Shown: positions 10,735 to 23,634 of the stretch, piece after piece | Layout of the letters: every line of letters starts with the position of its first letter | How positions within the stretch are numbered: position 1 is the first letter of the stretch | Position numbers and translations under genes: made by a program | The notes under the pieces: generated by a model | Database searches by the model: none | The model's input: only the letters and a program-made list of their open reading frames with translations | Told to the model about the DNA's origin: nothing | Source of the DNA: Lunularia cruciata | Taxonomy: Eukaryota > Streptophyta > Marchantiopsida > Lunulariales > Lunulariaceae | Length of the DNA stretch: 64,000 nt | Assembly (NCBI GenBank): GCA_948567375.1 | Contig: OX419756.1 | Coordinates: forward strand, 27,294,333-27,358,332 | Direction: 5' to 3'

Positions 10735-10974
10735 TGATGGAGATAATTTTTCAACTTATGGATAAACTATCCATGAGAGTTAGATTAATATGCATTCTAG
10801 GATTTGATGTTGCTATAGAAATCTTGGAGCAACTAGAACCTTTTGTGTTCCCTAGAGTGGATTATTCTCAGATGGTGTTAGTCATGTATATACACTATTA
10901 GTAATAGAGTGAGAGAAAAGAAAAGAGAAAAAAAATAAAAATTTGAGAGAAAAGAAAGACAGTGAGGGGTTAAG

Positions 10975-12085
10975 ATGGGAAAACTTCCGGTTTTCTTTGG
11001 CAAGGATGGAGAATATGTGGAGGCCTTTGTGAGAGACTTCAAGAGAGCTTGCATAGGAAACAATGAGAGGAGGAAGAATGAGTGGGCCTCATTATTACCA
11101 GATTTCTTTGAGGATGCAGCACTTACATGGTATGAGTCAGAATACCAAAAGAGAGAGAGGAGAGAGGGGGAAGAGGAGTCTTGGGAGACTTTGACTTCAA
11201 CACTCATTGAGAACTTTCTTCCTGATGAGAGTTATGAGAGATTGATGAGTGAGGTTACATTTCTCAAGCAAGGAGATGGAGAGAAAGTGAGAGTCTATGT
11301 GGAAAGAGTGGAAAAGTTGGAGTCCAGATTTCGCATAGTGTTGAGGAAGGGTGGGGATGATGTGGAGACTACAATGATTGGCATAGGGGCCATACTCACC
11401 AAGAATTTTGTGGGAGGATTGAGACCACAAATTAGAAGCAAGGTGAGATATGAGAAACCTTCTTCCAAGGTTGAAGCTATCAAGATCGCAATTTGTATGG
11501 AGGAGAGTTTAGAAGGGGATGAGAGTGATTTGGTGGTGAAGGAGGTTGTGCATCCTCCTCAAGGCTACAAGTATGGTGGAACTTCTGATACTTTGGTGAC
11601 AAGGGTTTCACCACAAGTAGTAGTTGCTCCAGTTCTTGCACCTCCACCAAAAGATCCACTCCAAACCATCACAGAACAACTTGCGGATCTCAAGATCATT
11701 GTGGTGCAACTATGGGAGAAGAGAGAGGTGGATCAAAATGTAGGGAGAGGGCCTAGGAGTTATGGAAACTATCCATATAGAGGAGGCCAACTAGCCAACA
11801 ATTTCAATGATAGAAATTGTTTTGGTTGTGGAGGAAGAGGCCATATCCAAAGGAATTGCCCAAATTCCACTTACCATGGAGGAAGGGGTTATGAGGGAGC
11901 CAATAGAGGGAAAGAGGGAGGTAGTGAAACCCAAGTGGCTCCTAATCCCAACAAAGGTAAGGGAATAGCATCTATAGATGTGGTTGAGAGCAAGTATGAG
12001 AAGGGAGAGTGCTCAAACTCCAAGGGTCTTAATTTGGAGCTTTTGGCACAAGAGAAGAAGAGAGCTCGTTTTGCAGAGGATGTTC
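10975..12085 (+). pseudogene. gag: B1 gag, 5' part, interrupted by B2
   Basis: Starts MGKLPVFFGKDGEYVEAF, preceded by a purine-rich leader. A Retrotrans_gag-like helical region spans residues ~5-130 and a CCHC knuckle (CFGCGGRGHIQRNC) lies at ~281-294. The frame is open until B2's LTR enters after the codons for FAEDV at 12085. It continues in register at 19886 after B2 and the duplicated GTTC. Gag forms the virus-like particle core and binds element RNA. Confidence 0.9.
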
Positions 12086-12763
12086 TGTAACACCCATTTG
12101 TGCATGTGTGTGGTATTGTGATATTTAGCTTGGTATTACAAGTACTTAAGAGATATTATTTATATAGAGATAAAGGATGGTTCTATATTAGTCATGGTTA
12201 GCTAAAGTTAGTCATAGCTAAGATAGATGGGACCTTACTTTAGAGGAAGTAGAAAAGATGAGCACCACTATTTTGGATTTTAGTGTGTTGACTTGGTATT
12301 ATTCCTAGGTGTTTGGCTTTGGGGAAAGAGTTGAGAACTCTTGGGCCCGCAAGCCTTTTTGTTTTGGATTCTTCTTTAGTCCAAGGATAGCCCATGTGAA
12401 GGAATCCTTGCTTTAGTGGTTGGGTCAAGATAAGGGGAATATGCCCATGTGAATGGATATTCCTTTCTACTTTTTGACTTTACTTGACTTTTAGTCTAGT
12501 AACTTGAGTTACTACGGTAATTAGTAACTTTGGTACTAACTATTTCACAAGTATATAAACAAGGAGTGAGGAGGTACTCATGATCCTTTCATTTGCAACT
12601 ATCTCTCTCTCATTGAGTTCTCTAGTGAGCAATGTCTTGAGTCTTGGAGTGTTAGCCTTGGAGGAGTATGATGGAGTTGGGGTTCCTTGCCTTCTTAGTC
12701 CATGGTGCGCTACCATAATAGCCATCAGAGGTTCATCCTGAGTGAGAGACAGGCCGGCTCACA
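12086..12763 (+). repeat. B2 5' LTR
   Basis: 678 bp, TGTAACACCC...CCGGCTCACA. Short LTR subtype, lacking 13 bp (ACCACATGCTTAG) present in the long subtype. TATATAAA lies at 12552-12559 with two TTGACT motifs about 60-80 bp upstream. Confidence 0.95.
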
Positions 12764-12975
12764 TTTTTGGTTCCGTTGCCGGGACCTCTCTAGAAGGCAA
12801 GATAATGTTCCGCGTCCAATTCTACATTAGGCAAAAGGAGGCTATGAGAGCTCACTTGGAAAGAACATTAGGAGAGGAGAGGGCTGAACTTATGTTAGAG
12901 AACCAAGATCCATTTGTATACCCTGTAGTTCATTATGATGTCTTTGAGGTGATTTTGTACATCTTGTACACATGA
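12742..12975 (+). CDS. B2 ORFa, short conserved ORF overlapping the LTR end and primer site
   Basis: A 77-codon frame. The first ATG lies in U5, so the first residues read through the LTR end and primer site; an internal Met at MFRVQFYIRQKEAMRAH may be a more natural start, giving about 56 residues. The later part (LERTLGEERAELMLENQ) is charged and helical-looking. The same frame is kept in B7, B8, B3 and B5. No known domain is recognised, and coding status is uncertain because similar conservation would follow from recent common descent. Confidence 0.4.
   Translation: MRDRPAHIFGSVAGTSLEGKIMFRVQFYIRQKEAMRAHLERTLGEERAELMLENQDPFVYPVVHYDVFEVILYILYT
12768..12785 (+). promoter_or_regulatory. B2 primer-binding site, tRNA-Glu type
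   Basis: TGGTTCCGTTGCCGGGAC, four bases inside the LTR. It is complementary over 18 nt to the 3' end of plant cytosolic tRNA-Glu as I recall it (acceptor strand CAACGGA plus discriminator A and CCA). It differs at two positions from the tRNA-Asp site common in Athila elements. Confidence 0.75.
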
Positions 12976-13623
12976 GAGGAATTGGAGAGATTGTGTGAGG
13001 TGGATTGCAGATTTTGGGGATTAAGGTGATTTTGGGCAAAATCTCAAGTTTGAGATCTGGACTTGAGATTTCTACACATGATAGCTTGGGTTATCTTTCA
13101 GTTAGCACACTTGAAATTATTGAGAGAGCTTCTATGCGCACTGGGCTAGAATTTTTGAAAGTTGATAGGGTAAAGTGCTCCCGCAACTGCATGCTCTCTG
13201 GAAAATTGTACAGAGTCTGCCATTTCTTCAATTTTTAGTGAATTGTCCTGAAAATTTCCAAGAAAATTCAGTGCATTGTATCCTACCTGGTTCCACAAAA
13301 ATTAGAGAGAGATCATTTTTGCACAGTGCGTTATGAGTTTTTGAAGTGAGAGGGGTGGTTTTCAGACCAAATCTGAAATATGGGTGCTGAATAGAAAGGT
13401 GTCTAGCCCAAATGGCTCGATGAAAAGATCTAAAATTTTGCAGGGAGGGACGCCCTAGAGTTGTGATCAAGTGTGGAAAATTTCAGAGGACTGTGACATA
13501 TTGTTTGGGAGATTTGAGTGACATTGTGAGGAAGGGTCAATTCTGCAGAGTGGAGATCTCATGCATGAGAAGTTTGAGATCAACAAAAAGCATGTTTGAG
13601 TGTTTAGATTCATCTTTGGGAAC

Positions 13624-14097
13624 ATGGAGGGTCATCAAGAGTGGAAATTGAGATTATGCAAGGTTCCCCAAGGGTTTGAGGTGATTGTAGGGGTGGATTT
13701 GAGGAAAAGAGAGTTTACAATAGAATTTGAAGAGAGTGTTGAGAGGATCCAAAAACCTACACCACTTGGAGGAAAGAGTGAGTCTAAGTGCTTTCTATGT
13801 GGAGAGAAGGGACATAAGGCAAGTTCATGTCCATAAACCTTTGAGAGCAAGAGATTGAGGGAAAGGAGAGGCTTACTTGACTTGGGTTTGCATGTTGGAC
13901 CTTCTTCACCAAGATTGGGAGGGAGAAGATCTAAGACCAAGGAGTTGTGTGAGGTTTGTGGAGTTGAAGGACTTCCAAAAGGACATGAGTGTAGTGGAGT
14001 AAAAGCACTTTTGGAAACTTTGGTGAAGGATCTTGGAGAGAGTCTTAGTACAGCTACAGAAATACTACCACCTTCATCAGCTAGTTCTCAAGATTAG
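13624..14097 (+). pseudogene. B2 ORFb (zinc-knuckle protein) with one nonsense codon
   Basis: Begins MEGHQEWKLRLCKVPQGFEV. The CCHC knuckle CFLCGEKGHKASSC is intact, then a TAA at 13834-13836 replaces a Leu codon seen in B7. The frame reopens to the SSASSQD end at 14097. This is an extra small protein upstream of gag, separated from gag by about 230 bp containing stops in frame. Its role is unknown; nucleic-acid binding is suggested by the knuckle. Confidence 0.75.
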
Positions 14098-14331
14098 TGA
14101 TGGAGATAATTTTTCAACTTATGGATAAACTATCCATGAGAGTTAGATTAATATGCACTCTAGGATTTGATGTTGCTATAGAAATCTTGGAGCAACCTGA
14201 ACCTTTTGTGTTCCCTAGAGTGGATTATTCTCAGATGGGGTTAGTCATGTATATACACTATTAGTAATAGAGTGAGAGAAAAGAAAAGAGAAAAAAAAAT
14301 TAAGAGAAAAGAAAGATAGTGAGGGGTTAAG

Positions 14332-17300
14332 ATGGGGAAACTTCCGGTTTTCTTTGGCAAGGATGGAGAAGATGTGGAGGCTTTTGTGAGAGACTTCAAG
14401 AGAGCTTGCATAGGAAACAATGAGAGGAGGAAGAATGAGTGGGCCTCATTATTACCAGATTTCTTTGAGGATGCAGCACTTACATGGTATGAGTCAGAAT
14501 ACCAAAAGAGAGAGAGGAGAGAGGGGGAAGAGGAGTCTTGGGAGACTTTGACTTCAGCACTCATTGAGAACTTTCTTCCTGATGAGAGTTATGAGAGATT
14601 GATGAGTGAGGTTACATTTCTCAAGCAAGGAGATGGAGAGAAAGTGAGAGTCTATGTGGAAAGAGTGGAAAAGTTGGAGTCCAGATTTCGCATAGTGTTG
14701 AGGAAGGGTGGGGATGATGTGGAGACTACAATGATTGGCATAGGGGCCATGCTCACCAAGAATTTTGTGGGAGGATTGAGACCACAAATTAGAAGCAAGG
14801 TGAGATATGAGAAACCTTCTTCCAAGGTTGAAGCTATCAAGATCGCAATTCGTATGGAGGAGAGTTTGGAAGGGGATGAGAGTGATTTGGTGGTGAAGGA
14901 GGTTGTGCATCCTCCTCAAGGCTACAAGTATGGTGGAACTTCTGATACTTTGGTGACAAGGGTTGCACCACAAGTAGTAGTTGCTCCAATTCTTGCACCT
15001 CCACCAAAAGATCCACTCCAAACCATCACAGAACAACTTGCGGATCTCAAGATCAATGTGGTGCAACTATGAGAGAAGAGAGAGGTGGATCAGAATGTAG
15101 GGAGAGGACCTAGGAGTTATGGAAACTATCCATATAGAGGAGGCCAACCAGCCAACAATTTCAATGATAGAAATTGTTTTGGTTGTGGAGGAAGAGGCCA
15201 TATCCAAAGGAATTGCCCAAATTCCACTTACCATGGAGGAAGGGGTTATGAGGGAGCCAATAGAGGGAAAGAGGGAGGTAGTGAAACCCAAGTGGCTCCT
15301 AATCCCAACAAAGGTAAGGGGATAGCATCCATAGATGTGGTTGAGAGCAAGTATGAGAAGGGAGAGTGCTCAAACTCCAAGGGTCTTAATTTGGAGCTTT
15401 TGGCACAAGAGAAGAAGAGAGCTCGTTTTGCAGAGGATGTTCACTCTTCTCAAGGATTTACTTCAAGCAAGGATACTCCTATGTCTACTAGGAGCACTCG
15501 CACCTCAACACCATCAACAACAAAGACTCCAAGGAAGAAGTTGGGGATGGAGGACTTCTTGATCTCAAAGCAACAATGGAACTACAATTTGTTGGAGGAT
15601 GTTGGTAGTCACAAGGCTAACATCACAGTGGGCCAATTAATTGCTTTGAACCCTACCTTGAGAAAGGAGCTTAGAGGTGGTTTGAGTTCTACAAGGAGCA
15701 AAAAGAAGAAGAAGGCAAAAGTTCCAGTATCAATGGGGGTGGTGGATGCCAAGCCAGCACCATGGGAGGCTTGTGAATATGCCTCCAAGATTGATGTGAG
15801 AGTGAATGGTCACAACATCAAGGATGCATTGGTTGATGGAGGATCAGCAGTGAATGCCATGTCAGAAAGGTTGATGAAGAAGTTGGGTATGATACCCTCA
15901 AGACCTTCAACATTTGTGGTGAGCATGGCAAACAAGCAACAAGTTCGACCAGTAGGGGTGATGGATAAGGTGGTAGTTTCAGTTATGGGAGTTCAAAATC
16001 TCATGACTTTCCAAGTCTTGAAGGATTCAAGCTATGACTTACTTCTTGGGAGGCCATGGTTGAGAGCAGCACGCACAACTGATCGATGGCACAAAGGGTA
16101 CTTGAGGATTGGGCCATCAAACCATAGAGTCACTGTTCCTGTGACTAACACCACCAACACTTCACATTCAGATACCCCATCTTCTAATTATTGGGAATCA
16201 GATTCTGAAGAAGGAGCTTCAGGTGTGGACACAAGCATGGAAGAGGAGACTTCCACGGAGGAAGATGAATCTGAATCTGATTCAGATGTGTATCCCTTGT
16301 GTGCTATGGATTTTGCACCTAAGCCAGAGGTTTTGAAGGACCCAGATAAATCACCATTGACACTTGAGGAGGTAGAGAGAAGGTTATCTACCCTCAAGTA
16401 TGGCCCAAATGTTACCAAGGAGGAGAAGGTGAGATTTGAGGAGATTTTCCGCAAGTTCATCCATGTGTTTGCTTTTAGTTACAAGGATTTGAAGGAAGTC
16501 ACCTTGGAGGAGCACAAGATAGAGGTGGAGTCACATGCAAGACCAATCCGCCAAAAGCAACGTCGCATTAGCCCACCAATATCTTTGGTTGTGAAGGAGG
16601 AGATTGATAAGCTCAAGGAGGCTGGATTTATCTTTGAGGTGGAGAATTCAGAATGGGTGTCTCCAATTGTCATTGTGAAGAAAAAGAATGGCAAGCTTCG
16701 GGTATGTGTGGATTACAAGAAGCTTAATGCTGTTACCAAGAAGGACTACTACCCATTGCCATTCATTGATGAGATCTTGGAGGAGGTTGCAGGTCATGAG
16801 AGGTACAGTTTTGGAGATGGTTATAGTGGATATAACCAAATAAAGATTGCACCAGAGCATCAACAACTCACCACATTCACCACACCTTGGGGAACTTACG
16901 CTTTCAAGGTCATGCCTTTTGGGCTTTGCAATGCTCCAGCCACATTCCAACGGTTCATGAACAAGGTATTTGAACCTTTCATTGGGAAATTTGTGAGAGA
17001 TTTCATTGATGACTTTTGTGTCTATGGGAGCAAGGAGGAGCACTTTGAGCACCTAATCAAAGTCTTGCAACGCTTGGATGAGGCAAATGCATCACTCAAC
17101 CCAGAGAAGTGCATTTTTGGATGTGAAGAAGGTCTACTTTTGGGGCACATCATCTCCAAGGATGGAATAGCAGTTGATCCTGAGAAGGTGAGGAAAATCT
17201 CAGACCTTCCATTCCCTTCAAGCTTGACAAAGTTACGCCAATTCTTGGGAATGGTTGGGTACTATAGGAGGTTCATCTTCTCATTTTCCAACAAGGCTTA

Positions 17301-19158
17301 TGCATTGACCATCTACATGAAGAAGGGTGTAGATTACATGGTGATTTTGGAAGACAAGGAGGCTCTCAAAGCTTTTGAGGAGCTCAAGCAATCCCTTGTT
17401 GTAGCTCCAATTCTTGCTAAACCTGATTGGAGTAAGCCTTTCATCCTCTACACTGATGCTTCTAATGTAGCTATAGGATGCACTCTTAGTCAATTAGACC
17501 AAGATGGGCATGATCATCCAATAGCTTATGCTAGTAGGCAGATGGTTTCAGCAGAGAAGAACTACTCTGTCACAGAGAGAGAAGGGTTGGCAGTGATCTT
17601 TGGTCTCAAGAAGTTTAGACACTACTTGATTGGAGGGAAAGCCACAATTGTCACGGATCACAAGGCTTTGAAGTACATCTTCAACAAGCCTAATGTTGAA
17701 GGGAGACTAGCAAGGTGGATGATACTCTTGTCTGAGTATGACTACACAATTGAGGATAGGCCAGTAAAGAAACATGCAAATGCTGATTTGTTATCTAGAG
17801 CCTATGATCATGATGGAGATGAGCCAGTAGATGATTCCTTCCCGGATGAGGAGCTCATGACAATCTCAGTCACTCAAGAGATTCCAATGGAGTACAAGGA
17901 GATTGTGGATTTTGTGACAAGAGGTAACTATCCAGAAGGGATGCATGCTAGGGAGAGGAAGGCCCTTGCAGCAAGATCTAGACCTTACACAATGGTGGAG
18001 GATATTCTTTTTCACCAAGGAGCAGATGGTCTACTTCGAAGAGCAGTGGGTAAGGAAGAGTCTATCCTACTCATAAAGGAGTTTCATGAAGGTTTAGTAT
18101 GTGGAGGACACTTTGCAGGAAAGGTGACTGCTTTCAAGATTCTAGATGCAGGTTACCATTGGAGAGGGATTTTCAAGGATTGTCTTGATTATTGCAAAAC
18201 TTGTCATGTTTGTCAAGCTTTTGCTAGAAAGTCTACATCCACTCCACCACTTAGATCAATTCCATTGCTAGGACCTTTTGAGAAGTGGGGAATTGATTTT
18301 GTAGGACCTCTCAATAGAACCCCAAGGAACAATCGGTACATTGTGGTAGTTACTGATGACCTTACCAAGTGGGTTGAGGCTAGACCATTGAGGGACAAAA
18401 ATGAAGATGAAGTGGGTAGATTTCTTTATGAACGCATTATCACTAGGTTTGGATGCCCTTCGGAGTTGGTTTCTGATAGAGGAGGAGAGTTTACAGGAAG
18501 CATTACTACAGCCATGCTACGACATTTCTCTATCACACATAGAGTAACTACATCCTATAAGCCAAATTCCAATGGCTTGGCAGAGAGAACCAATCAGACC
18601 TTGTGCATGATGTTGGCCAAAGATGCAGAAATGGAGGGGGCTAAACATCATTGGGACAAGAGGATTCATGCAGTTTTGTGGGAGTATAGGACAACCATGA
18701 AGACTTCCACTGGATATTCTCCATTCCAATTGGTGTATGGTATTGAGTCTACCTTACCTATTCACTTTGATCTTCCTACCTTCCAAAGCATTCATAGGAG
18801 ATTGAAGAAAGCACAAGGAAGTGATGCAGGGAAGTCAAGGAAGGATCAACTCATGGAGTTGGAAGAGGCAAGAGCAGTTGCTATGGTTCGAGTGGAGCAA
18901 GCCCAAAGGAAACAAAAGGAGAGCTATGACAAGAGGCAAGGCAAGAAGAAGGTGGAGCCTTTCAAAGAAGGTGATTGGGTAATGTTGTTTGATTCCATTC
19001 GATTCAAGAGAGTGCAAAAGAAGTTTTTGCCTAAGTACTTTGGACCTTTCATAGTAGAGAAGGTGTGGGGCAATTACACCTATGATCTCAAGGAGTTGGG
19101 AGGAAGACACTTTGATAGGATTAACCATGATAAGTTGAAGATGTACCATAGAAGGTAG
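14332..19158 (+). pseudogene. gag-pol: B2 gag-pol, nearly intact, single TGA after gag
   Basis: A 1608-codon frame broken only by TGA at 15070-15072, where other copies have TGG (Trp). Order: Gag (from MGKLPVFFGKDGED), CCHC knuckle (about 15174-15215), protease with ALVDGGSAVNAM near 15825, RT with FIDDFCVYG near 17002, RNase H from LYTDASNVAIG near 17450, integrase with an HHCC region (CKTCHVC near 18195), catalytic WGIDFVG, VSDRGGEF and GLAERTN, and a C-terminal GPF-type segment ending MYHRR. There is no chromodomain. The F-I-D-D-F loop and lack of chromodomain point to the Athila/Tat side of Ty3/gypsy. All catalytic residues look intact. Without readthrough of the TGA only truncated Gag would be made. 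Confidence 0.92.
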
Positions 19159-19195
19159 AGAGACCTTCACTTTGAGGACAAAGTGAAAACTTAGT

Positions 19196-19206
19196 CCGGG
19201 GGTAAA
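19196..19206 (+). promoter_or_regulatory. B2 polypurine tract
   Basis: CCGGGGGTAAA directly precedes the 3' LTR, the place where plus-strand DNA synthesis is primed. It is short and imperfect but the same in B1 and B7. Confidence 0.7.
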
Positions 19207-19885
19207 TGTAACACCCATTTGTGCATGTGTGTGGTATTGTGATATTTAGCTTGGTATTACAAGTACTTAAGAGATATTATTTATATAGAGATAAAGGATG
19301 GTTCTATATTAGTCATGGTTAGCTAAAGTTAGTCATAGCTAAGATAGATGGGACCTTACTTTAGAGGAAGTAGAAAAGATGAGCACCACTATTTTGGATT
19401 TTAGTGTGTTGACTTGGTATTATTCCTAGGTGTTTGGCTTTGGGGAAAGAGTTGAGAACTCTTGGGCCCGCAAGCCTTTTTGTTTTGGATTCTTCTTTAG
19501 TCCAAGGATAGCCCATGTGAATGAATCCTTGCTTTAGTGGTTGGGTCAAGATAAGGGGAATATGCCCATGTGAATGGATATTCCTTTCTACTTTTTGACT
19601 TTACTTGACTTTTAGTCTAGTAACTTGAGTTACTACGGTAATTAGTAACTTTGGTACGTAACTATTTCACAAGTATACAAACAAGGAGTGAGGAGGTACT
19701 CATGATCCTTTCATTTGCAACTATCTCTCTCTCATTGAGTTCTCTAGTGAGCAATGTCTTGAGTCTTGGAGTGTTAGCCTTGGAGGAGTATGATGGAGTT
19801 GAGGTTCCTTGCCTTCTTAGTCCATGGTGCGCTACCATAATAGCCATCAGAGGTTCATCCTGAGTGAGAGACAGGCCGGCTCACA
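19207..19885 (+). repeat. B2 3' LTR
   Basis: 679 bp, short subtype, nearly identical to 12086-12763. The TATA box reads TATACAAA here, one of the few differences. Confidence 0.95.
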
Positions 19886-22800
19886 GTTCACTCTTCTCAA
19901 GGATTTACTTCAAGCAAGGATACTCCTATGTCTACTAGGAGCACTCGCACCTCAACACCATCAACAACAAAGACTCCAAGGAAGAAGTTGGAGATGGAGG
20001 ACTTCTTGATCTCAAAGCAACAATGGAACTACAATGTGTTGGAGGACGTTGGTAGTCACAAGGCTAACATCACAGTGGGCCAATTAATTGCTTTGAACCC
20101 TACCTTGAGAAAGGAGCTTAGAGGTGGTTTGAGTTCTACAAGGAGCAAGAAGAAGAAGAAGGCAAAAGTTCCAGTATCAATGGGTGTGGTGGATGCCAAG
20201 CCAGCACCATGGGAGGCTTGTGAATATACCTCCAAGATTGATGTGAGAGTGAATGGTCACAACATCAAGGATGCATTGGTTGATGGAGGATCAGCAGTGA
20301 ATGCCATGTCAGAAAGGTTGATGAAGAAGTTGGGTATGATACCCTCAAGACCTTCAACATTTGTGGTGAGCATGGAAAACAAGCAACAAGTTTGACCTGT
20401 AGGGGTGATGGATAAGGTGGTAGTTTCAGTTATGAGAGTTCAAAATCTCATGACTTTCCAAGTCTTGAAGGATTCAAGCTATGACTTACTTCTTGGGAGG
20501 CCATGGTTGAGAGCAATATGCACAACTGATCGATGGCACAAAGGGTACTTGAGGATTGGGCCATCAAACCATAGAGTCACTGTTCCTATGACTAACACCA
20601 CCAACACTTCACATTCAGATACCCCATCTTCTGATTATTGGGAATCAGATTTTGAAGAAGGAGCTTCAGGTGTGGACACAAGCATGGAAGAAGAGACTTT
20701 CACGGAGGAGGATGAATCTAAATCTGATTCAAATGTGTATCCCTTGTGTGCTATGGATTTTGCACCTAAGCATGAGGTTTTGAAGGACCCAGATAAATCA
20801 CCATTGACACTTGAGGAGGTAGAGAGAAGGTTATCTACCCTCAAGTATGGCCCAAATGTTACCAAGGAGGAGAAGGTGAGATTTGAGGAGATTTTCCGCA
20901 AGTTCATCCATGTGTTTGCTTTTAGTTACAAGGATTTGAAGGAAGTCACCTTGGAGGAGCACAAGATAGAGGTGGAGTCACATGCAAGACCAATCCGCCA
21001 AAAGCAATGTCGCATTAGCCCACCAATATCTTTGGTTGTGAAGGAGGAGATTGATAAGCTCAAGGAGGCTGGATTTATCTTTGAGGTGGAGAATTCAGAA
21101 TGGGTGTCTCCAATTGTCATTGTGAAGAAAAAGAATGGCAAGCTTTGGGTATGTGTGGATTACAAGAAGCTCAATGCTGTTACCAAGAAGGACTACTACC
21201 CATTGCCATTCATTGATGAGATCTTGGAGGAGGTTGCAGGTCATGAGAGGTACAGTTTTGGAGATGGTTATAGTGGATACAACCAAATCAAGATTGCACC
21301 AGAGCATCAACAACTCACCACATTCACCACACCTTGGGGAACTTACGCTTTCAAGGTCATGCCTTTTGGGCTTTGCAATGCTCCAGCCACATTCCAACGG
21401 TTCATGAACAAGGTATTTGAACCTTTCATTGGGAAATTTGTGAGAGATTTCATTGATGACTTTTGTGTCTATGGGAGCAAGGAGGAGCACTTTGAGTACC
21501 TAATCAAAGTCTTGCAACGCTTGGATGAGGCAAATGCATCACTCAACCCAGAGAAGTGCATTTTTGGATGTGAAGAAGGTCTACTTTTGGGGCACATCAT
21601 CTCCAAGGATGGAATAGCAGTTGATCCTGAGAAGGTGAGGAAAATCTTAGACCTTCCATTCCCTTCAAGCTTGACAAAGTTATGCCAATTCTTGGGGATG
21701 GTTGGGTACTATAGGAGGTTCAACTTCTCATTTTCCAACAAGGCTTATGCATTGACCATCTACATGAAGAAGGGTGTAGATTACATGGTGATTTTGGAAG
21801 ACAAGGAGGCTCTCAAAGCTTTTGAGGAGCTCAAGCAATCCCTTGTTGTAGCTCCAATTCTTGCTAAACCTGATTGGAGTAAGCCTTTCATCCTCTACAC
21901 TGATGCTTCTAATGTAACTATAGGATGCACTCTTAGTCAATTAGACCAAGATGGGCATGATCATCCAATAGCTTATGCTAGTGGGCAGATGGTTTCAGTA
22001 GAGAAGAACTACTCTATCACGGAGGGAGAAGGGTTGGCAGTGATCTTTGGTCTCAAGAAGTTTAGACACTACTTGATTGGAGGGAAAGCCACCATTGTCA
22101 CGGATCACAAGGCTTTGAAGTACATCTTCAACAAGCCTAATGTTGAAGGGAGACTAGCAAGGTGGATGATACTCTTGTCTGAGGATAGGCCAGGAAAGAA
22201 ACATGCAAATGCTGATTTGTTATCTAGAGCCTATGATCATGATGGAGATGAGCCAGTGGATGATTCCTTCTCGGATGAGGAGCTCATGACAATCTCATTG
22301 ACTCAAGAGGTTCCAATGGAGTACAAGGAGATTGTGGATTTTGTGACAAGAGGTAACTATCCAGAAGGGATGCATGCTAGGGAGAGGAAGGCCCTTGCAG
22401 CAAGATCTAGACCTTACACAATGGTGGAGGATATTCTTTTTCACCAAGGAGCAGATGGTCTACTTCGAAGAGCAGTGGGTAAGGAAGAGTCTATCCTACT
22501 CATAAAGGAGTTTCATGAAGGTTTAGTATGTGGAGGACACTTTGCAGGAAAGGTGACTACTTTCAAGATTCTAGATGCAGGTTACCATTGGAGAGGGATT
22601 TTCAAGGATTGTCTTGATTATTGCAAAACTTGTCATATTTGTCAAGCTTTTGCTAGAAAGTCTACATCCACTCCACCACTTAGATCAATTTCATTGCTAG
22701 GACCTTTTGAGAAGTGGGGAATTGATTTTGTAGGACCTCTCAATAGAACCCCAAGGAACAATCGGTACATTGTGGTAGTTACTGATGACCTTACCAAGTG

Positions 22801-23586
22801 GGTTGAGGCTAGACCATTGAGGGACAAAAATGAAGATGAAGTGGGTAGATTTCTTTATGAACGCATTATCACTAGGTTTGGATGCCCTTTGGAGTTGGTT
22901 TTTGATAGAGGAGGAGAGTTTACAGGAAGCATTACTACAGCCATGCTACGACATTTCTCTATCACACATAGAGTAACTACATCCTATAAGCCAAATTCCA
23001 ATGGCTTGGCAGAGAGAACCAATCAGACCTTGTGCATGATGTTGGCCAAAGATGCAGAAATGGAGGGGGCTAAACATCATTGGGACAAGAGGATTCATGC
23101 AGTTTTGTGGGAGTATAGGACAACCATGAAGACTTCCACCGGATATTCTCCATTTCAATTGGTATATGGTATTGAGTCTACCTTACCTATTCACTTTGAT
23201 CTTCCTACCTTCCAAAGCATTCATAGGAGATTGAAGAAAGCACAAGGAGATGATGCAGAGAAGTCAAGGAAGGATCAACTCATGGAGTTGGAAGAGGCAA
23301 GAGCATTGCTATGGTTTGAGTGGAGCAAGCCCAAAGGAAACAAAAGGAGAGCTATGACAAGAGGCAAGGCAAGAAGAAGGTGGAGCTTTTCAAGGAAGGT
23401 GATTGGGTAATGTTGTTTGATTCCATTCAATTCAAGAGAGTGCAAAAGAAGTTTTTGCTTAAGTACTTTGGGCCTTTCATAGTGGAGAAGGCGTGGGGCA
23501 ATTACACCTATGATCTCAAGGAGTTGGGAGGAAGACACTTTGATAGGATTAACCATGATAAGTTGAAAATGTACCATAGAAGGTAG
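19886..23586 (+). pseudogene. pol: B1 pol, continuation after B2
   Basis: Resumes with the duplicated GTTC, then codons for HSSQGFTSSKD in the same frame as the gag part. The protease (ALVDGGSAVNAM near 20275) is followed by a TGA at 20393 where other copies have CGA (Arg). The frame then stays open from 20405 to 23410 through RT (FIDDFCVYG), RNase H and integrase (VFDRGGEF, GLAERTN). In RNase H an in-frame 18-nt deletion removes YDYTIE between GAG repeats near 22183. A frameshift near 23310 moves the integrase C-terminus to another frame (23320-23586, ending MYHRR). The copy is not functional. Confidence 0.9.
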
Positions 23587-23634
23587 AGAGACCTTCACTT
23601 TGAGGACAAAGTGAAAACTTAGTCCGGGGGTAAA

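Larger units (their letters stand above)
12086..19885 (+). mobile_element. B2: complete, young B-family LTR retrotransposon (7800 bp)
   Basis: 5' LTR 12086-12763, primer site 12768-12785, ORFa, ORFb, gag-pol 14332-19158, purine-rich tract and 3' LTR 19207-19885. Target duplication is GTTC (12082-12085 and 19886-19889). The LTRs differ by 3 substitutions and one single-base indel by hand count, the lowest divergence of any pair here. One TGA in gag-pol and one TAA in ORFb are the only obvious lesions. Confidence 0.95.

Noticed and set aside
14332-19158. A chromodomain at the end of the B-family integrase
   Set aside because: The frame ends a few residues after the GPF-type module at MYHRR. 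No chromodomain-like aromatic residues are present, unlike A2 and C.
19870-19890. Possibility that the outer C and G next to the LTR are part of the element (LTR C-TG...CA-G with a 2-bp duplication)
   Set aside because: The internal LTR edges lack these bases: the 3' LTR is preceded by AAA and the 5' LTR is followed by TTTT. Reverse transcription makes both LTRs identical, so the C and G must belong to the target.
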